Source of the DNA: Rhodoferax aquaticus
GTDB lineage: Bacteria; Pseudomonadota; Gammaproteobacteria; Burkholderiales; Burkholderiaceae_C
Length of the DNA stretch: 64,000 nucleotides
Reading direction: 5' to 3'
Assembly (NCBI RefSeq): GCF_006974105.1
Contig: NZ_CP036282.1
Coordinates: 4,464,001 to 4,528,000, forward strand
Part shown: in pieces, positions 38,341 through 47,113 of the stretch
Numbering within the stretch: position 1 is the stretch's first letter
Layout: each line of letters starts with the position of its first letter
Position numbers and translations under genes: made by a program
Notes under the pieces: generated by a model
Told to the model about the DNA's origin: nothing
What the model saw: the letters and a program-made list of their open reading frames with translations, nothing else
Databases searched by the model: none

Positions 38341-39335
38341 ACGTCACTGGGCTGAATATCGTTCAGACAGCGGGTGTGGCCCAAGGCGCACTCGCGGGCA
38401 AAGCAAGGGGCACAGTCCAAGGGGGGGTGGTAGCTGGCATCGGTTTTGAGCCACAGCACTTGGGCTTTGGCGCTTAAGGGCGGCGTGTGCATGGGGCTGG
38501 ACGACCCAAACACCGCCACCTGGGGCACGCCAAACGCGGCGGCCACATGCATGAGGCCAGAATCGTTGCTCACCATGGCTTTGGCGGCGGCAATCAGGGC
38601 CAAGGCCTGGTCCAAGCTGGTGCGGCCTGACAAGTCCACACACTGGCCGGGCTTGGCGGCAGTCACCGCCGTGGCAATTTCGTGACACAGCGCGGCCTCT
38701 TTGGCCGACCCTAGCAAGACCACCGGCAACTGCAATTGGCGCGCCAAGGCAGCAAAGTGGCGCGCGGGCCAGCGTTTGGCCGGGCCGTACTCGGCACCGG
38801 GCGCAAAGACATAAAAGCCTTGGGGCTGCAGTTGCAAGGTCTGCAAGGCCTGCGCCACAGCGTGTTGGTCCAACTGCAAATGGGGTTGGTCTTGCTCCAG
38901 CCCCGTTTGCCCACTCAAGGCGGAATAAAACGCCACCATGGGCGGGCGCTCGCCCTCGGGTGGATTGGGCAAACGCTTATTGAGCAGCACATAGCGCGAC
39001 TCGCCTTGGTAGCCCACCCGTTTGGGCACACCCGCCCACCAAGGCAAGAGCGCACTTTTCAGGGAGTTGGGGCACACATAGGCCACGTCAAACTGCCCGC
39101 GCAACTGGCGCGCCAAAGCACGCCGAGCCGCCCACTGCAAGCCACCATGCGCAAAAGGCAACTCCACCACAGTGCTCACCTGGGGCATGGCGCGGTAGAC
39201 CGGAGCCACCCAAGGCAAGGCGCCTACGGTCAAGCGCTCACCGCGCGCATGCAAGCGGCGCAGCAAGGGCTCGGTCATCACCGCGTCCCCAATCCATTGG
39301 GGCGCGATGACTAGCGCACGCGGGCGGTTAGGCAA
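38325..39335 (-). CDS. waaF: Lipopolysaccharide heptosyltransferase II
   Basis: A ~336-residue GT9 glycosyltransferase that adds the second heptose of the LPS inner core. It has RALVIAPQWIGDAVMTEPLLRRL at the start, YVCPNSLKSALLPWWAGVPKRVGYQGE, FAPGAEYGPAKRWPARHFAALA (nucleotide-sugar binding), VSNDSGLMHVAAAFGVPQVAVFGSSSP, and the C-terminal DCAPCFARECALGHTRCL. The start is probably TTG at 39335, just after the stop of the zinc-finger gene, because an ATG start would lie deep inside that gene. The last codons lie in a dispersed repeat. Confidence 0.9.
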   Translation of the reverse strand: MPNRPRALVIAPQWIGDAVMTEPLLRRLHARGERLTVGALPWVAPVYRAMPQVSTVVELPFAHGGLQWAARRALARQLRGQFDVAYVCPNSLKSALLPWWAGVPKRVGYQGESRYVLLNKRLPNPPEGERPPMVAFYSALSGQTGLEQDQPHLQLDQHAVAQALQTLQLQPQGFYVFAPGAEYGPAKRWPARHFAALARQLQLPVVLLGSAKEAALCHEIATAVTAAKPGQCVDLSGRTSLDQALALIAAAKAMVSNDSGLMHVAAAFGVPQVAVFGSSSPMHTPPLSAKAQVLWLKTDASYHPPLDCAPCFARECALGHTRCLNDIQPSDVLRYL

Positions 39336-39343
39336 ACGCGGGC

Positions 39344-39550
39344 TCAGTGGTGGCCGTCGAAGTGCTCGCCGTCTTTGAGCTTGTACACCGTGCCGCAGTA
39401 AGGGCACTTGGCTTCACCGGTCTTGGCCACATCCAGATAGACCTTGGGGTGGGTGTTCCAGGTTTGCATGGCCGCCAAGGGGCTGGGGCAAAACACGCCG
39501 CCTTGGTGGTTCAGGTCTTTGGCCAGCAGTTCAATTGCAGAGGTAGACAT
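39344..39550 (-). CDS. Small zinc-finger (CHCC) protein
   Basis: A 68-residue protein with the CHCC zinc-finger pattern: Cys21 in GGVFCPSP, His34 in WNTHPKVYL and the CPYC pair, then GTVYKL. It resembles the mitochondrial complex I subunit NDUFS6 domain (zf-CHCC). Bacterial members are often beside ilvE and LPS genes in Burkholderiales; the role is unknown. It lies 33 bp after ilvE on the same strand. Confidence 0.88.
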   Translation of the reverse strand: MSTSAIELLAKDLNHQGGVFCPSPLAAMQTWNTHPKVYLDVAKTGEAKCPYCGTVYKLKDGEHFDGHH

Positions 39551-39583
39551 AAGGTGTTCCTGTGAGGCTATGGGGTGTGCAGA

Positions 39584-40534
39584 TCAAACTGCAGACAACC
39601 AGTGTGCGTATTTGGGGTTGCGGCCGTTGACGATGTCAAAGTAGGCGCTTTGGATCTTCTCGGTGATCGGGCCACGGCTGCCCACATAGCCCGCTTTGCC
39701 CAGCTCAATGCGGTCTAGCTCGCGAATGGGCGTGACCTCAGCGGCGGTGCCGGTGAAGAAGGCTTCGTCACAGATGTAAACCTCGTCGCGGGTAATGCGC
39801 TTTTGCACCACTTCCAGCCCCAGGTCTTTGCATATGTGCAGCACGGTGTTGCGGGTGATGCCGTTCAGGGCACCGGCCGACAAGTCGGGGGTGTAGACCA
39901 CCCCGTCTTTCACCACAAAGAGGTTTTCGCCCGCGCCTTCAGACACAAAGCCCGAGCTGTCCAACAACATGGCTTCGTCGTAGCCGTCGTCGGTGGCTTC
40001 CATATTGGCCAAAATCGAGTTGGTGTAGTTGCTCACCGCCTTGGCCTGGGTCATGGTGATGTTGACATGGTGGCGGGTGTAGCTAGAAATCTTGACGCGA
40101 ATGCCGCGCTTCATGCCCTCTTCGCCCAAGTAAGCGCCCCATGGCCATGCAGCCACCATCAAATGGATGGTGTTGCCCTTGGGCGATACGCCCAGCTTGC
40201 GGTCACCAATCCAGGTCAGGGGGCGCAAGTAGCCGGATTCCAGCTTGTTTTCACGGATCACGGCTTTTTGGGCCTCGTTCACCTGCTCTTGGGTGAACGG
40301 AATCGCCATGCGCAGAATTTTGGCGCTGTTGAACAAACGCTGGGTGTGCTCTTCCAAGCGGAAGATGGCGGTGCCATTGACACCGTTGTAGGCACGCACC
40401 CCTTCAAACGCGCCGCAGCCGTAGTGCAAAGTGTGGGTGAGCACATGGATCTTGGCGTCGCGCCAATCCACCATCTGGCCGTCCATCCAGATTTTTCCGT
40501 CGCGGTCTGACATGGAGGGAGGAATTACGGTCAT
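39584..40534 (-). CDS. ilvE: Branched-chain amino acid aminotransferase
   Basis: A 316-residue class IV PLP aminotransferase for Leu, Ile and Val. It has DGKIWMDGQMVDWRDAKIHVLTH, HYGCGAFEGVRAY, the PLP lysine in TMTQAKAVSNYTNSILA, SEGAGENLFVVKDG and the ITRDEVYICDEAFFTGTAAEVTPI block. The ATG at 40534 gives the standard start; the frame is open upstream. Confidence 0.96.
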   Translation of the reverse strand: MTVIPPSMSDRDGKIWMDGQMVDWRDAKIHVLTHTLHYGCGAFEGVRAYNGVNGTAIFRLEEHTQRLFNSAKILRMAIPFTQEQVNEAQKAVIRENKLESGYLRPLTWIGDRKLGVSPKGNTIHLMVAAWPWGAYLGEEGMKRGIRVKISSYTRHHVNITMTQAKAVSNYTNSILANMEATDDGYDEAMLLDSSGFVSEGAGENLFVVKDGVVYTPDLSAGALNGITRNTVLHICKDLGLEVVQKRITRDEVYICDEAFFTGTAAEVTPIRELDRIELGKAGYVGSRGPITEKIQSAYFDIVNGRNPKYAHWLSAV

Positions 40535-40633
40535 GGAAGCAGTCCTTGTAGTGAATCGGTTGCGGGTTGGCAAAACGCTGATTTTACGGGGCCGCTCAGG
40601 ACCCGGGCGCACTGTTTGCGAAGCCTATGAGGC

Positions 40634-41038
40634 TTATGGCGACGCCTCAGGCTGTTGGCGCACCAAGTCCCAGCTTTGCAGCTTGCCGGCCAAAAAAACG
40701 GCCGTCACGGTGGATTGGGAGCCATCGGTCCAGGCGTAGACCTCGGGTTGCGTGTCGGTGGGGCTTTGCAGTGCGCCCAACGCGCGCGTCATGGCCACCA
40801 CATGCAACAGCGGCATGCCTTTGCGCAGCTTGGCGTTGAGCATGACGGCGCTGTCCACATAGCCCACGGGGCGGTGGGCCGCGCGTTTGAGCACTTGCAG
40901 CATGCGCGTAAAGTGCAGCAAAGCCCACATCACCAAAGCGCCTAGCGCCATGGCCACACCCGGCCAGCCCCAGCGCTGGTAAGACAAGCCGACGGCCAAC
41001 ACCGCCAGCGCAGGAACCCATAGTTTTTGAAAATGCAT
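40634..41038 (-). CDS. Small membrane protein of unknown function
   Basis: A 134-residue protein with two N-terminal hydrophobic segments (KLWVPALAVLAVGLSYQRW and GVAMALGALVMWALLHF), a basic stretch (LKRAAHRPVGY) and a soluble C-terminal half with AMTRALGALQSPTDTQPEVYAWTDG. I do not recognise a named family, though the ilvE-adjacent position looks typical for Comamonadaceae. Same strand as ilvE, 99 bp upstream. Confidence 0.6.
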   Translation of the reverse strand: MHFQKLWVPALAVLAVGLSYQRWGWPGVAMALGALVMWALLHFTRMLQVLKRAAHRPVGYVDSAVMLNAKLRKGMPLLHVVAMTRALGALQSPTDTQPEVYAWTDGSQSTVTAVFLAGKLQSWDLVRQQPEASP

Positions 41039-41079
41039 CAGGCTATTTTGCCTGTGCCGTGCCGCATGTCAGAACGTCT

Positions 41080-42474
41080 TCAGTCCGCCGCGTGCGCATC
41101 TTGTACGGAGGTTTCCAGCTCTGTAAAAGCCTCGTCCACATACTCGCCTAGGCGCTGCAGATTGGGGAGTTCGTTGGTGGCTATCAGGCCAAAAAACAGC
41201 TCACCCGCGTAGCTAAACAAGGTGATGTTGAGCAAATTGCTGGGCGGCAAGGTGCTGATGGGGTGCATCTCTTCCAGCCGGCAGCCCTTGAGGTACAGGT
41301 AATCCTTGGGTCCGGGCACGTTGGAGACCAAGGTGTTGCCCATAGGGGGCAAGGTATTGCTGAGCTTGAGCAGCTCGGCAATTTGCGCCACTAAGCCGGT
41401 GATGATGGTGTACGACTCAATGCCCTCGGGGGCCACGTTATCGATCATGGTGCGCACATTGCGCAGCGAAAACCCGATGTTGCGCAGCCGCACATACGGG
41501 TCGTCCGTGGGTGCTGACAGCTCAACCTGGATGATGCCAATCTTGTTGCCCCCCGTCTTCTCACCCTCTTTGCGCAAGTTCACGGGCATTTGGATGGTGA
41601 TGGGCTGGCGCAGCTCCACGCCTTGGTCCCGCAAGTAGCGGCGCAAAGCGCCATCCAGACAGGTCAGCGCCACATGGTTCACCGTAGAGCGGGTGCGCTC
41701 GCGGATCTTGTTGACGCGCTCCATGGACACCGCAGCGGTCGTGAACTGCCGCCCTGAGGTCACCTGACCGGTCAGTGGCGTTTTTGCGCTGGACACAAAG
41801 GGCAAGGCAATCGCATTTTTGGTGAGGTTCACGCTCTCTAGCAGCAGCATGGCTGCCAAGCGCCCAATGCCCAGCAGGCGCGAGGTATTGCCCGCCACCT
41901 CTTTCCACACCGACTGCATGACCACTTGGCTGGCGCTGCGGTGCTGCTGGTTGCGTGCGCCGTGCTTCAGCGTCCACACGGGGCGAATATCGCCACTGGC
42001 GGCACTGTCAGCCAAGCAACTGGCCATCCAGCGTGCCATGGTGACTCCGTCGGCCAAAGCATGGTGCACCTTGTGGTACATCGCGAAGTGGCCACCTTCC
42101 AAACCATCAATCAGGTGCATCTCCCACAGTGGGCGGGAGCGGTCCAACATGGGCTCATGCAGCTTGGCTACAAAGTCGTACAGCGCTTGCCGGTCGTTCA
42201 GGCTGCGCGGCAGTTTGTGATAAAAAATGTGCTGGTCCAGGTCAATGGACTCGGCTTTTTGCCAGCGCGGCATGGCACTCAACGAGAAGTGGATGACACG
42301 GTTAAACGGGGCGTGCACGTCGGTGAAGCCACGAAACTCGTTGCATAGGTCTTTGGCAAAACTGGCCTTGGCGCCCTTGGGGCGCGAAAACATCATCAAC
42401 CCGCCCACGTGTTTGGGGCTGGCCTCGGTTTCGGCAACAAAAAAGCCAAGATCGAGAAGGGACAGTGTGCGCAT
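41080..42474 (-). CDS. Wax ester synthase/diacylglycerol acyltransferase (WS/DGAT)
   Basis: A 464-residue bifunctional acyltransferase that makes wax esters or triacylglycerol as storage lipid at the membrane. It has the catalytic HHALADG (137-143) inside YHKVHHALADGVTMARW, PLWEMHLIDGLEGG before it, and the C-terminal DUF1298 half with NTLVSNVPGPKDYLYLKGC. The ATG at 42474 is chosen by homology at LSLLDLGFFVAET; longer frames are open. It is uncommon in betaproteobacteria. With alkB it could store alkane-derived acyl chains. Confidence 0.93.
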   Translation of the reverse strand: MRTLSLLDLGFFVAETEASPKHVGGLMMFSRPKGAKASFAKDLCNEFRGFTDVHAPFNRVIHFSLSAMPRWQKAESIDLDQHIFYHKLPRSLNDRQALYDFVAKLHEPMLDRSRPLWEMHLIDGLEGGHFAMYHKVHHALADGVTMARWMASCLADSAASGDIRPVWTLKHGARNQQHRSASQVVMQSVWKEVAGNTSRLLGIGRLAAMLLLESVNLTKNAIALPFVSSAKTPLTGQVTSGRQFTTAAVSMERVNKIRERTRSTVNHVALTCLDGALRRYLRDQGVELRQPITIQMPVNLRKEGEKTGGNKIGIIQVELSAPTDDPYVRLRNIGFSLRNVRTMIDNVAPEGIESYTIITGLVAQIAELLKLSNTLPPMGNTLVSNVPGPKDYLYLKGCRLEEMHPISTLPPSNLLNITLFSYAGELFFGLIATNELPNLQRLGEYVDEAFTELETSVQDAHAAD

Positions 42475-42639
42475 GGTGCTCCGCAGTGGCAAAAAAGGTT
42501 CGGGGGATCGTGCCAAGAAGCACCCCGCCATTGTGAGCGGGCCAAGGCCCCACGGCAAGCTGGGCAAACCAGTAGGGCCGCCATTAGGCGCATACACCTA
42601 GCAACATGGTGGGTTTTCACCCCACCACGCTTCTGATCC

Positions 42640-44013
42640 CTATGGCGCAGAGACAGGCGGCCACTCAATGCGCACCGCCAAACCCCCTAGAGCCCAGGCG
42701 CGGCGCACCTGTATCTGTGCACCAAATACTTCAACCAGTCGCTTAACAATCGACCAGCCCAAGCCGCTGCCTGACGCATCCTGCCCGAGCACGCGGAAAA
42801 ACCGTTCACCCAAGCGCGCCATCTGCGCCTCATCCAAGCCAGGCCCACTGTCTTGCACGCATAAGAACACCTGCCCGGCCTGCTGCCCTACCTCTAGCTG
42901 CACCTGCGCGCCCGTGGGGCTGTAGCGCAAAGCGTTGTCTAAAAGATTGCGCACCAGCACGCCCAGTAGTACCTCATCACCCTGCACCCAACAGGGCGCG
43001 CTGGCTTCTAGCTCCAGCACCTGCTGGCGCGCCAACGCGACGGGCGCAAGCTGCGCACCAATGCTGCGGACCACGGCAGACAAGTCCACCGGCTTGGCGG
43101 CCAGTCTGCTGGCGGCGTCTGCGTGGGACGCACCCTCCAAGCGCGCCAGTGTGAGCAACTGATCAATCAAGCGGGTGGCGCGGTCGCAGCCTGCAATCGT
43201 GGCTTGCAGTGCATGTTGGCGCTCGGCTGCGTTGTCTTGTGCGCCCTGCGCCACTTGGGCTTGGGTGCGAATGACTGCAATGGGCGTGCGCAGCTCATGG
43301 GCGGCATCTGCCGTGAAGCGCCGCTCCGCATGCACCATGCGGTCAATACGCACAAACAAGGCATTGAGCGCATCCACCAAGGGGCGCACCTCGCTGGGCA
43401 TGGGCGAGACCACCAAGGGCGCCAGCGCTTGCGGGCTGCGCTCGCCCAGCATCTGGCTCACTAGGCGCAAAGGGCGCAAGCCTTGGCGCACGGCCCACCA
43501 CAGCGCTAATGCCAACACAGGCAGTGCCAAGCCCATGGGCACCACCACACTGCGTAGCACCACCCACAAAATGGAGTTGCGCGATTTAGTCTGTTCGCCC
43601 ACATACACCCGCACATCGGCCTCCGCACCCGTGGTGGCAAACACCCGCCAGCGCGCGCCATCGCCCAGTTGCACCGTGGTGAACCCGCTGGCAATGTCAG
43701 CCATGGGGGCGCTGGGTGCATTGCTTGAGCGCAAGCTCAGGTGGCCCTCATGAAACACCTGAAACGCCACCTGCGGTGCATATTTGTGCAACGAGGGGGC
43801 GTCTGCCACATCCTCTTCCTCGGCATCCACACGGGCTTGCTGTGCCACCAAGAGCGCTGCGGCCTGGGCCAAATGGCCGTCCAGCAACTCGTCAATCTCG
43901 TGGCGGGCTTCCATCCAAATGACGGCAGCCACGGCCAGCCAAATGGCGCTGACCAAGGCCAGCACCAAGACCAGCACGCGCGATTGCAAAGACGCCAAGC
44001 GCAGCGCCATCAT
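42640..44013 (-). CDS. QseC/PmrB-like sensor histidine kinase
   Basis: A 457-residue kinase. It has two membrane segments (VLVLVLALVSAIWLAVAAVIW and VVVPMGLALPVLALALWWAV), a ~130-residue periplasmic region, HAMP, the DHp box ADAAHELRTPIAVIRTQAQ with the phosphorylated His, and the ATPase boxes NLLDNALRYS, DSGPGLDE and SGLGWSIVKRL (GLGWSI in place of GLGLSI). It overlaps the response regulator by 4 bp and is the last gene of the SHP operon. Confidence 0.92.
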   Translation of the reverse strand: MMALRLASLQSRVLVLVLALVSAIWLAVAAVIWMEARHEIDELLDGHLAQAAALLVAQQARVDAEEEDVADAPSLHKYAPQVAFQVFHEGHLSLRSSNAPSAPMADIASGFTTVQLGDGARWRVFATTGAEADVRVYVGEQTKSRNSILWVVLRSVVVPMGLALPVLALALWWAVRQGLRPLRLVSQMLGERSPQALAPLVVSPMPSEVRPLVDALNALFVRIDRMVHAERRFTADAAHELRTPIAVIRTQAQVAQGAQDNAAERQHALQATIAGCDRATRLIDQLLTLARLEGASHADAASRLAAKPVDLSAVVRSIGAQLAPVALARQQVLELEASAPCWVQGDEVLLGVLVRNLLDNALRYSPTGAQVQLEVGQQAGQVFLCVQDSGPGLDEAQMARLGERFFRVLGQDASGSGLGWSIVKRLVEVFGAQIQVRRAWALGGLAVRIEWPPVSAP

Positions 44014-44681
44014 GGGGTTGGCGCTGTGCGCTGCATGGTGTAGCCAATGCCGCGCACGGTTTGAATGGTGTCGGCACCCAGCTTGCGGCGCAGATGGTGG
44101 ATATGCACCTCAATCGTGTTGCTGTCCACCTCATAACCCCAACTGTAGAGCTGCTGCTCCAGCTGCTCGCGCGACAAAACCCTACCGATGTTGAGCATCA
44201 GGGCGTGCAGCAAGTCAAACTCGCGGGTGGACAAGCTGACTACCGCCTCATGCAAGCGCACTTGGCGTGCCGCCGGGTCCAAGCACACAGCGTCACAACG
44301 CAGCACCTCTTGCACTTGGCCATGGGCGCGGCGCACCAAGCTGCGCAGGCGCGCACCCAGCTCAAACAAGTCAACAGGCTTGACCACGTAGTCGTCCGCC
44401 CCACTGTCCAAGCCGCGTATGCGCTCAGGCACCGCATCGCGCGCTGTCAGCACCAACACGGGTGTGCGCACATTGCGTGCGCGAACGGCCTGCAACACAT
44501 CCATACCGTCTTTCAAGGGCAGGCCCAAGTCCAGCACGGCGGCAGCAAAGTCGCCGCTGCACAACTCGCGTTGGGCTGCATCGCCATCGCGCACCCAGTC
44601 CACCTGAAAGCCCTGTTGGCGCAGCCCGGCACGCAAGCCGTCACCCAGCAAGGCATCGTCCTCCGCCAACAAAATACGCAT
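44010..44681 (-). CDS. QseB/PmrA-like response regulator
   Basis: A 223-residue OmpR-type regulator close to QseB/PmrA. It has the typical start MRILLAEDDALLGDGLRAGL and GFQVDWVRDG, the phospho-acceptor Asp in AVLDLGLP, Lys in YVVKPVD, and a winged helix with LYSWGYEVDSNTIEVHIHHL. Such regulators bind direct repeats of the TTAA type, and such a box is present upstream of the SHP gene at the head of the cluster. It lies 15 bp after the cytochrome b gene. Confidence 0.93.
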   Translation of the reverse strand: MRILLAEDDALLGDGLRAGLRQQGFQVDWVRDGDAAQRELCSGDFAAAVLDLGLPLKDGMDVLQAVRARNVRTPVLVLTARDAVPERIRGLDSGADDYVVKPVDLFELGARLRSLVRRAHGQVQEVLRCDAVCLDPAARQVRLHEAVVSLSTREFDLLHALMLNIGRVLSREQLEQQLYSWGYEVDSNTIEVHIHHLRRKLGADTIQTVRGIGYTMQRTAPTP

Positions 44682-44696
44682 CGTGCTGAACCTTAA

Positions 44697-45392
44697 CTAA
44701 TCGTCTTCGCTACTCTGTTTCCCACTGGCGGTGCTGCTGGTTTGCGCGGCATCGGCGCTGGGTGCGTGTTGCCACTGCCACCCCCAAAAACCCAGCACAC
44801 AGGCCAGTACAACCGCTGCCAAGGAGCCCCACACGCGGGCAATGCCTTGGCTCGGCGTGCCCATTTTGCGCCCAGTGACCATCGCCCGCACCAAGTTTTC
44901 ATGGTGCAGCCAACTGGCCACCACCACACCTGCCACATGCACCCCCACCAAAAACAACAGGGTGTTGGCCGCTGCTTCATGGATGCCGTCTAAGCCCTCT
45001 GGACCCACATCGTTGTACAACGCCCAGCCAGTGGCAACAATGACCACGCTGCTGACCAGCATCAGCACAATGGCCAAAGCGCCCGCCGGGTTGTGACCCA
45101 CATGGTGCTCAGGCTCAGCGCTGCCAAGGCTGCGCACGTACTGCACCACCGCCTGCGGACCGCGTACAAAGCTGGCAAAGCGCGCATAGCGGGTGCCCAC
45201 CAAGCCCCACACCAGCCGGAATGCCACCAAGCCCCCCAAGGTGTAGCCTAGGCTGATGTGCACCAAACGCCAGCGCTCTGACTCAGACGTGATGTAAGCC
45301 CCCGCAAAGCTCAGCACCATGAGCCAGTGGAACACGCGCACCGGCGCATCCCACACCCGGATCGATTGGCTTGAAGTAGTAGCGGCTGTCAT
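44697..45392 (-). CDS. Cytochrome b561-type membrane protein of the SHP operon
   Basis: A 231-residue Ni-Fe hydrogenase-type cytochrome b. Four membrane helices carry histidine ligands (RVFHWLMVLSFAGAYIT, VHISLGYTLGGLVAFRLVWG, IHEAAANTLLFLVGVHVAGVV and SWLHHENLV). It likely passes electrons from the quinone pool to the diheme cytochrome and then to SHP. It overlaps the diheme cytochrome gene by 4 bp, as in the Rhodobacter SHP operon. A fifth C-terminal hydrophobic segment and a Ser/Thr-rich tail follow. Confidence 0.9.
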   Translation of the reverse strand: MTAATTSSQSIRVWDAPVRVFHWLMVLSFAGAYITSESERWRLVHISLGYTLGGLVAFRLVWGLVGTRYARFASFVRGPQAVVQYVRSLGSAEPEHHVGHNPAGALAIVLMLVSSVVIVATGWALYNDVGPEGLDGIHEAAANTLLFLVGVHVAGVVVASWLHHENLVRAMVTGRKMGTPSQGIARVWGSLAAVVLACVLGFWGWQWQHAPSADAAQTSSTASGKQSSEDD

Positions 45393-45877
45393 TTGGGAAT
45401 CCGTACTGCGTCTTCGTTAAAAATGCCTTTGTCGGCACCGGCATGGCAGGCCATGCAGTTGGATGCGCTGCGCACCGAGGCACGCTTCCACACGTCGGCA
45501 GGCACCTCGCCCTCGCGGTGTTTGCGCAAGAACCAGGCGGTTTGGGTAATGCGGTTTTGCGGCGGCTCCTCGCTCACGCGGCGGTAGGTGCCTGCATTGG
45601 CACCCAGCCAGGTGCTGAGCTCGCGCACCGTAGCGTCATCGAGCGACGCATCTGCGCCGTAGTGCTTGGTAAGCCCTGACATGAGCTTTTGCCACGAAGC
45701 CGCAGGCATCATGCCGGGCGGGTAGGCGATGTGGCAGGCCGCGCACTCTTGGCGGTATTTGGCGGCTGCTTGGGCGCTGCCTGCGGTTTGCGCATGGGCG
45801 GTGCCCAAGGCCAAGCCGCTTCCCAGCAAGACCCACAGACAGGCGTGGCGCATGGCTGATTGACTGAATAAGTTCAT
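45389..45877 (-). CDS. Diheme cytochrome c (DHC)
   Basis: A 162-residue exported cytochrome with a signal peptide (LWVLLGSGLALGTAHAQ) and two haem sites: CAACH (residues 43-47 region) and CMACH near the C-terminus. It matches the DHC family that accompanies SHP and a cytochrome b; DHC is thought to be the electron donor to SHP in the periplasm. It lies 39 bp after the SHP gene. An alternative ATG is at MRHACLW. Confidence 0.9.
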   Translation of the reverse strand: MNLFSQSAMRHACLWVLLGSGLALGTAHAQTAGSAQAAAKYRQECAACHIAYPPGMMPAASWQKLMSGLTKHYGADASLDDATVRELSTWLGANAGTYRRVSEEPPQNRITQTAWFLRKHREGEVPADVWKRASVRSASNCMACHAGADKGIFNEDAVRIPK

Positions 45878-45916
45878 GAATTTCTCCTCGTAGTCGCGAC
45901 GAATGAACGGGCTGCT

Positions 45917-46330
45917 TTAGCGCTTGAGCGACGTCAGCCACGCCAACACATCGGCCTTTTCGCCCGCCGTGCATTCACGCCCGACCACGTCGTTGCAGTT
46001 GCGGCGGAACCACTTCTCGGTTTTGGCGGTGTCCGTAAAGCGCTCGGGGTTGAATGCGGGCGCCAGTGGGCCAATGACCTTGCCCGTGCTTGCGTGCTTG
46101 CCGTCTACCGTGGGCACGGCGGTGTGGCATGAAGCACATGCCCAGTCTTTGCCGTGTTTGCTGGTGAAAAACTGCTGGCCGCGCGCAGGGTTCGCAGCTG
46201 CGCCTACCTGCGCGCTGTAGGCGGCTAACTGGTCTGCGGGTGTGGTGGCGTGGGCGCTCGCCCACAACCCTAGGGAAAGGCCACTGGCGAGGCACACGCC
46301 CCGCAGTGTGGATTGCCAACTTGCTTGCAT
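45917..46330 (-). CDS. SHP-type cytochrome c (DUF1924, oxygen/NO-binding haem protein)
   Basis: A 137-residue exported c-type cytochrome with a signal peptide (GVCLASGLSLGLWASAHA) and one haem site CASCH, then the DUF1924 blocks GKVIGPLAPAFNPERFTDTAKTEKWFRRNCNDVVGRECTAGEK in part. The Asn in RRNCND is the sixth ligand in Rhodobacter SHP, which leaves on reduction so that O2 or NO can bind. The ATG at 46330 has an AGGAG site; the GTG at 46336 is less likely. First gene of the operon SHP-DHC-cytb-RR-HK. Confidence 0.9.
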   Translation of the reverse strand: MQASWQSTLRGVCLASGLSLGLWASAHATTPADQLAAYSAQVGAAANPARGQQFFTSKHGKDWACASCHTAVPTVDGKHASTGKVIGPLAPAFNPERFTDTAKTEKWFRRNCNDVVGRECTAGEKADVLAWLTSLKR

Positions 46331-46367
46331 AGTCACTCCTGGTTGGAGTGAACTGTAGAAAGCCTAG

Positions 46368-46384
46368 ATTAAGTGATTCTTAAA
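46368..46384 (-). promoter_or_regulatory. PmrA/QseB-type box upstream of the SHP operon
   Basis: On the minus strand TTTAAG-AATCA-CTTAAT fits YTTAAK-N5-YTTAAK, the binding consensus known for PmrA/QseB/BasR regulators. It lies 38 bp before the SHP start, in an operon that ends with such a regulator, so autoregulation is likely. Confidence 0.65.
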
Positions 46385-46409
46385 TGGGCACGCGGCCCCG
46401 AACGCCTGC

Positions 46410-47042
46410 TCAGCCCTCAACAGGCAGCAGCATGGCAATGCGTTCGCTGATGGAGTCAGCACGCTCATGGCCGGCAACTTTTTCAATCTCGGTCAGCATG
46501 TCACGGCTTACTGCCAGCATGGAATCGCGGTCTTTGGCATTGCGCAATGCTTCGCGAAAGCCGTCAGCCTGCTCGGGGGCACGGCGCGCGAACATGCGCT
46601 CACACAGGTCAAACAAAAACATGCGGGTGGTGGCCAAGGAGCGCTTGCCCTCAAACGTGTCAGCCGCAGACTTGGCGGGCGCCGCCACAGGTTCGGGTGC
46701 CGGCTTGCTGTCTTCAAAGCGTTTGCTATCTTCAAACCGCTTACTGCTCTCGGAACGCTTGCTGCTGGAGCTGGACGACGATGTAGGCGCTGGTTTGCTC
46801 GGGGACGCGGGTTTGGTGGAACCCAAGGGGCGGTTGAGCGCAATGCCCTCTAGATAGCCCTCGCTCACCAAGCGGGTGACCAGCTGCTCGACCTGACCAT
46901 CAAAATACGGGCTCACGTCGTGGATGGTTTTTTGCCCATCCGCCAGCAGCAAGAGCGTGCGCTCGCGCTGCCCTAGAGTGCGACCACCGGGCTGCAATTC
47001 CAAACGTGCTTTTTCAGTTTTTTGTAGTCTCATGATCGCCAT
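46410..47042 (-). CDS. Uncharacterised protein with Ser-rich repeat linker
   Basis: A 210-residue soluble protein. The N-terminal part (residues 5-75) looks like a small winged-helix-like domain (GGRTLGQRERTLLLLADG, VEQLVTRLVSEGYLEG). A low-complexity linker follows (a run of Ser, then ESSKRFEDSKRFEDSK, a tandem RFEDSK unit), then a helical C-terminal region (DLCERMFARRAPEQADGFRE). I do not recognise a named family. Alternative start at 47033. No operon partner. Confidence 0.6.
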   Translation of the reverse strand: MAIMRLQKTEKARLELQPGGRTLGQRERTLLLLADGQKTIHDVSPYFDGQVEQLVTRLVSEGYLEGIALNRPLGSTKPASPSKPAPTSSSSSSSKRSESSKRFEDSKRFEDSKPAPEPVAAPAKSAADTFEGKRSLATTRMFLFDLCERMFARRAPEQADGFREALRNAKDRDSMLAVSRDMLTEIEKVAGHERADSISERIAMLLPVEG

Positions 47043-47113
47043 CCATCCAACAGAGACCGCGATTGGACTATCCCTTTGTTACAGGTCCGTGAAAAAAGGC
47101 ACGTTTAGGTGCC

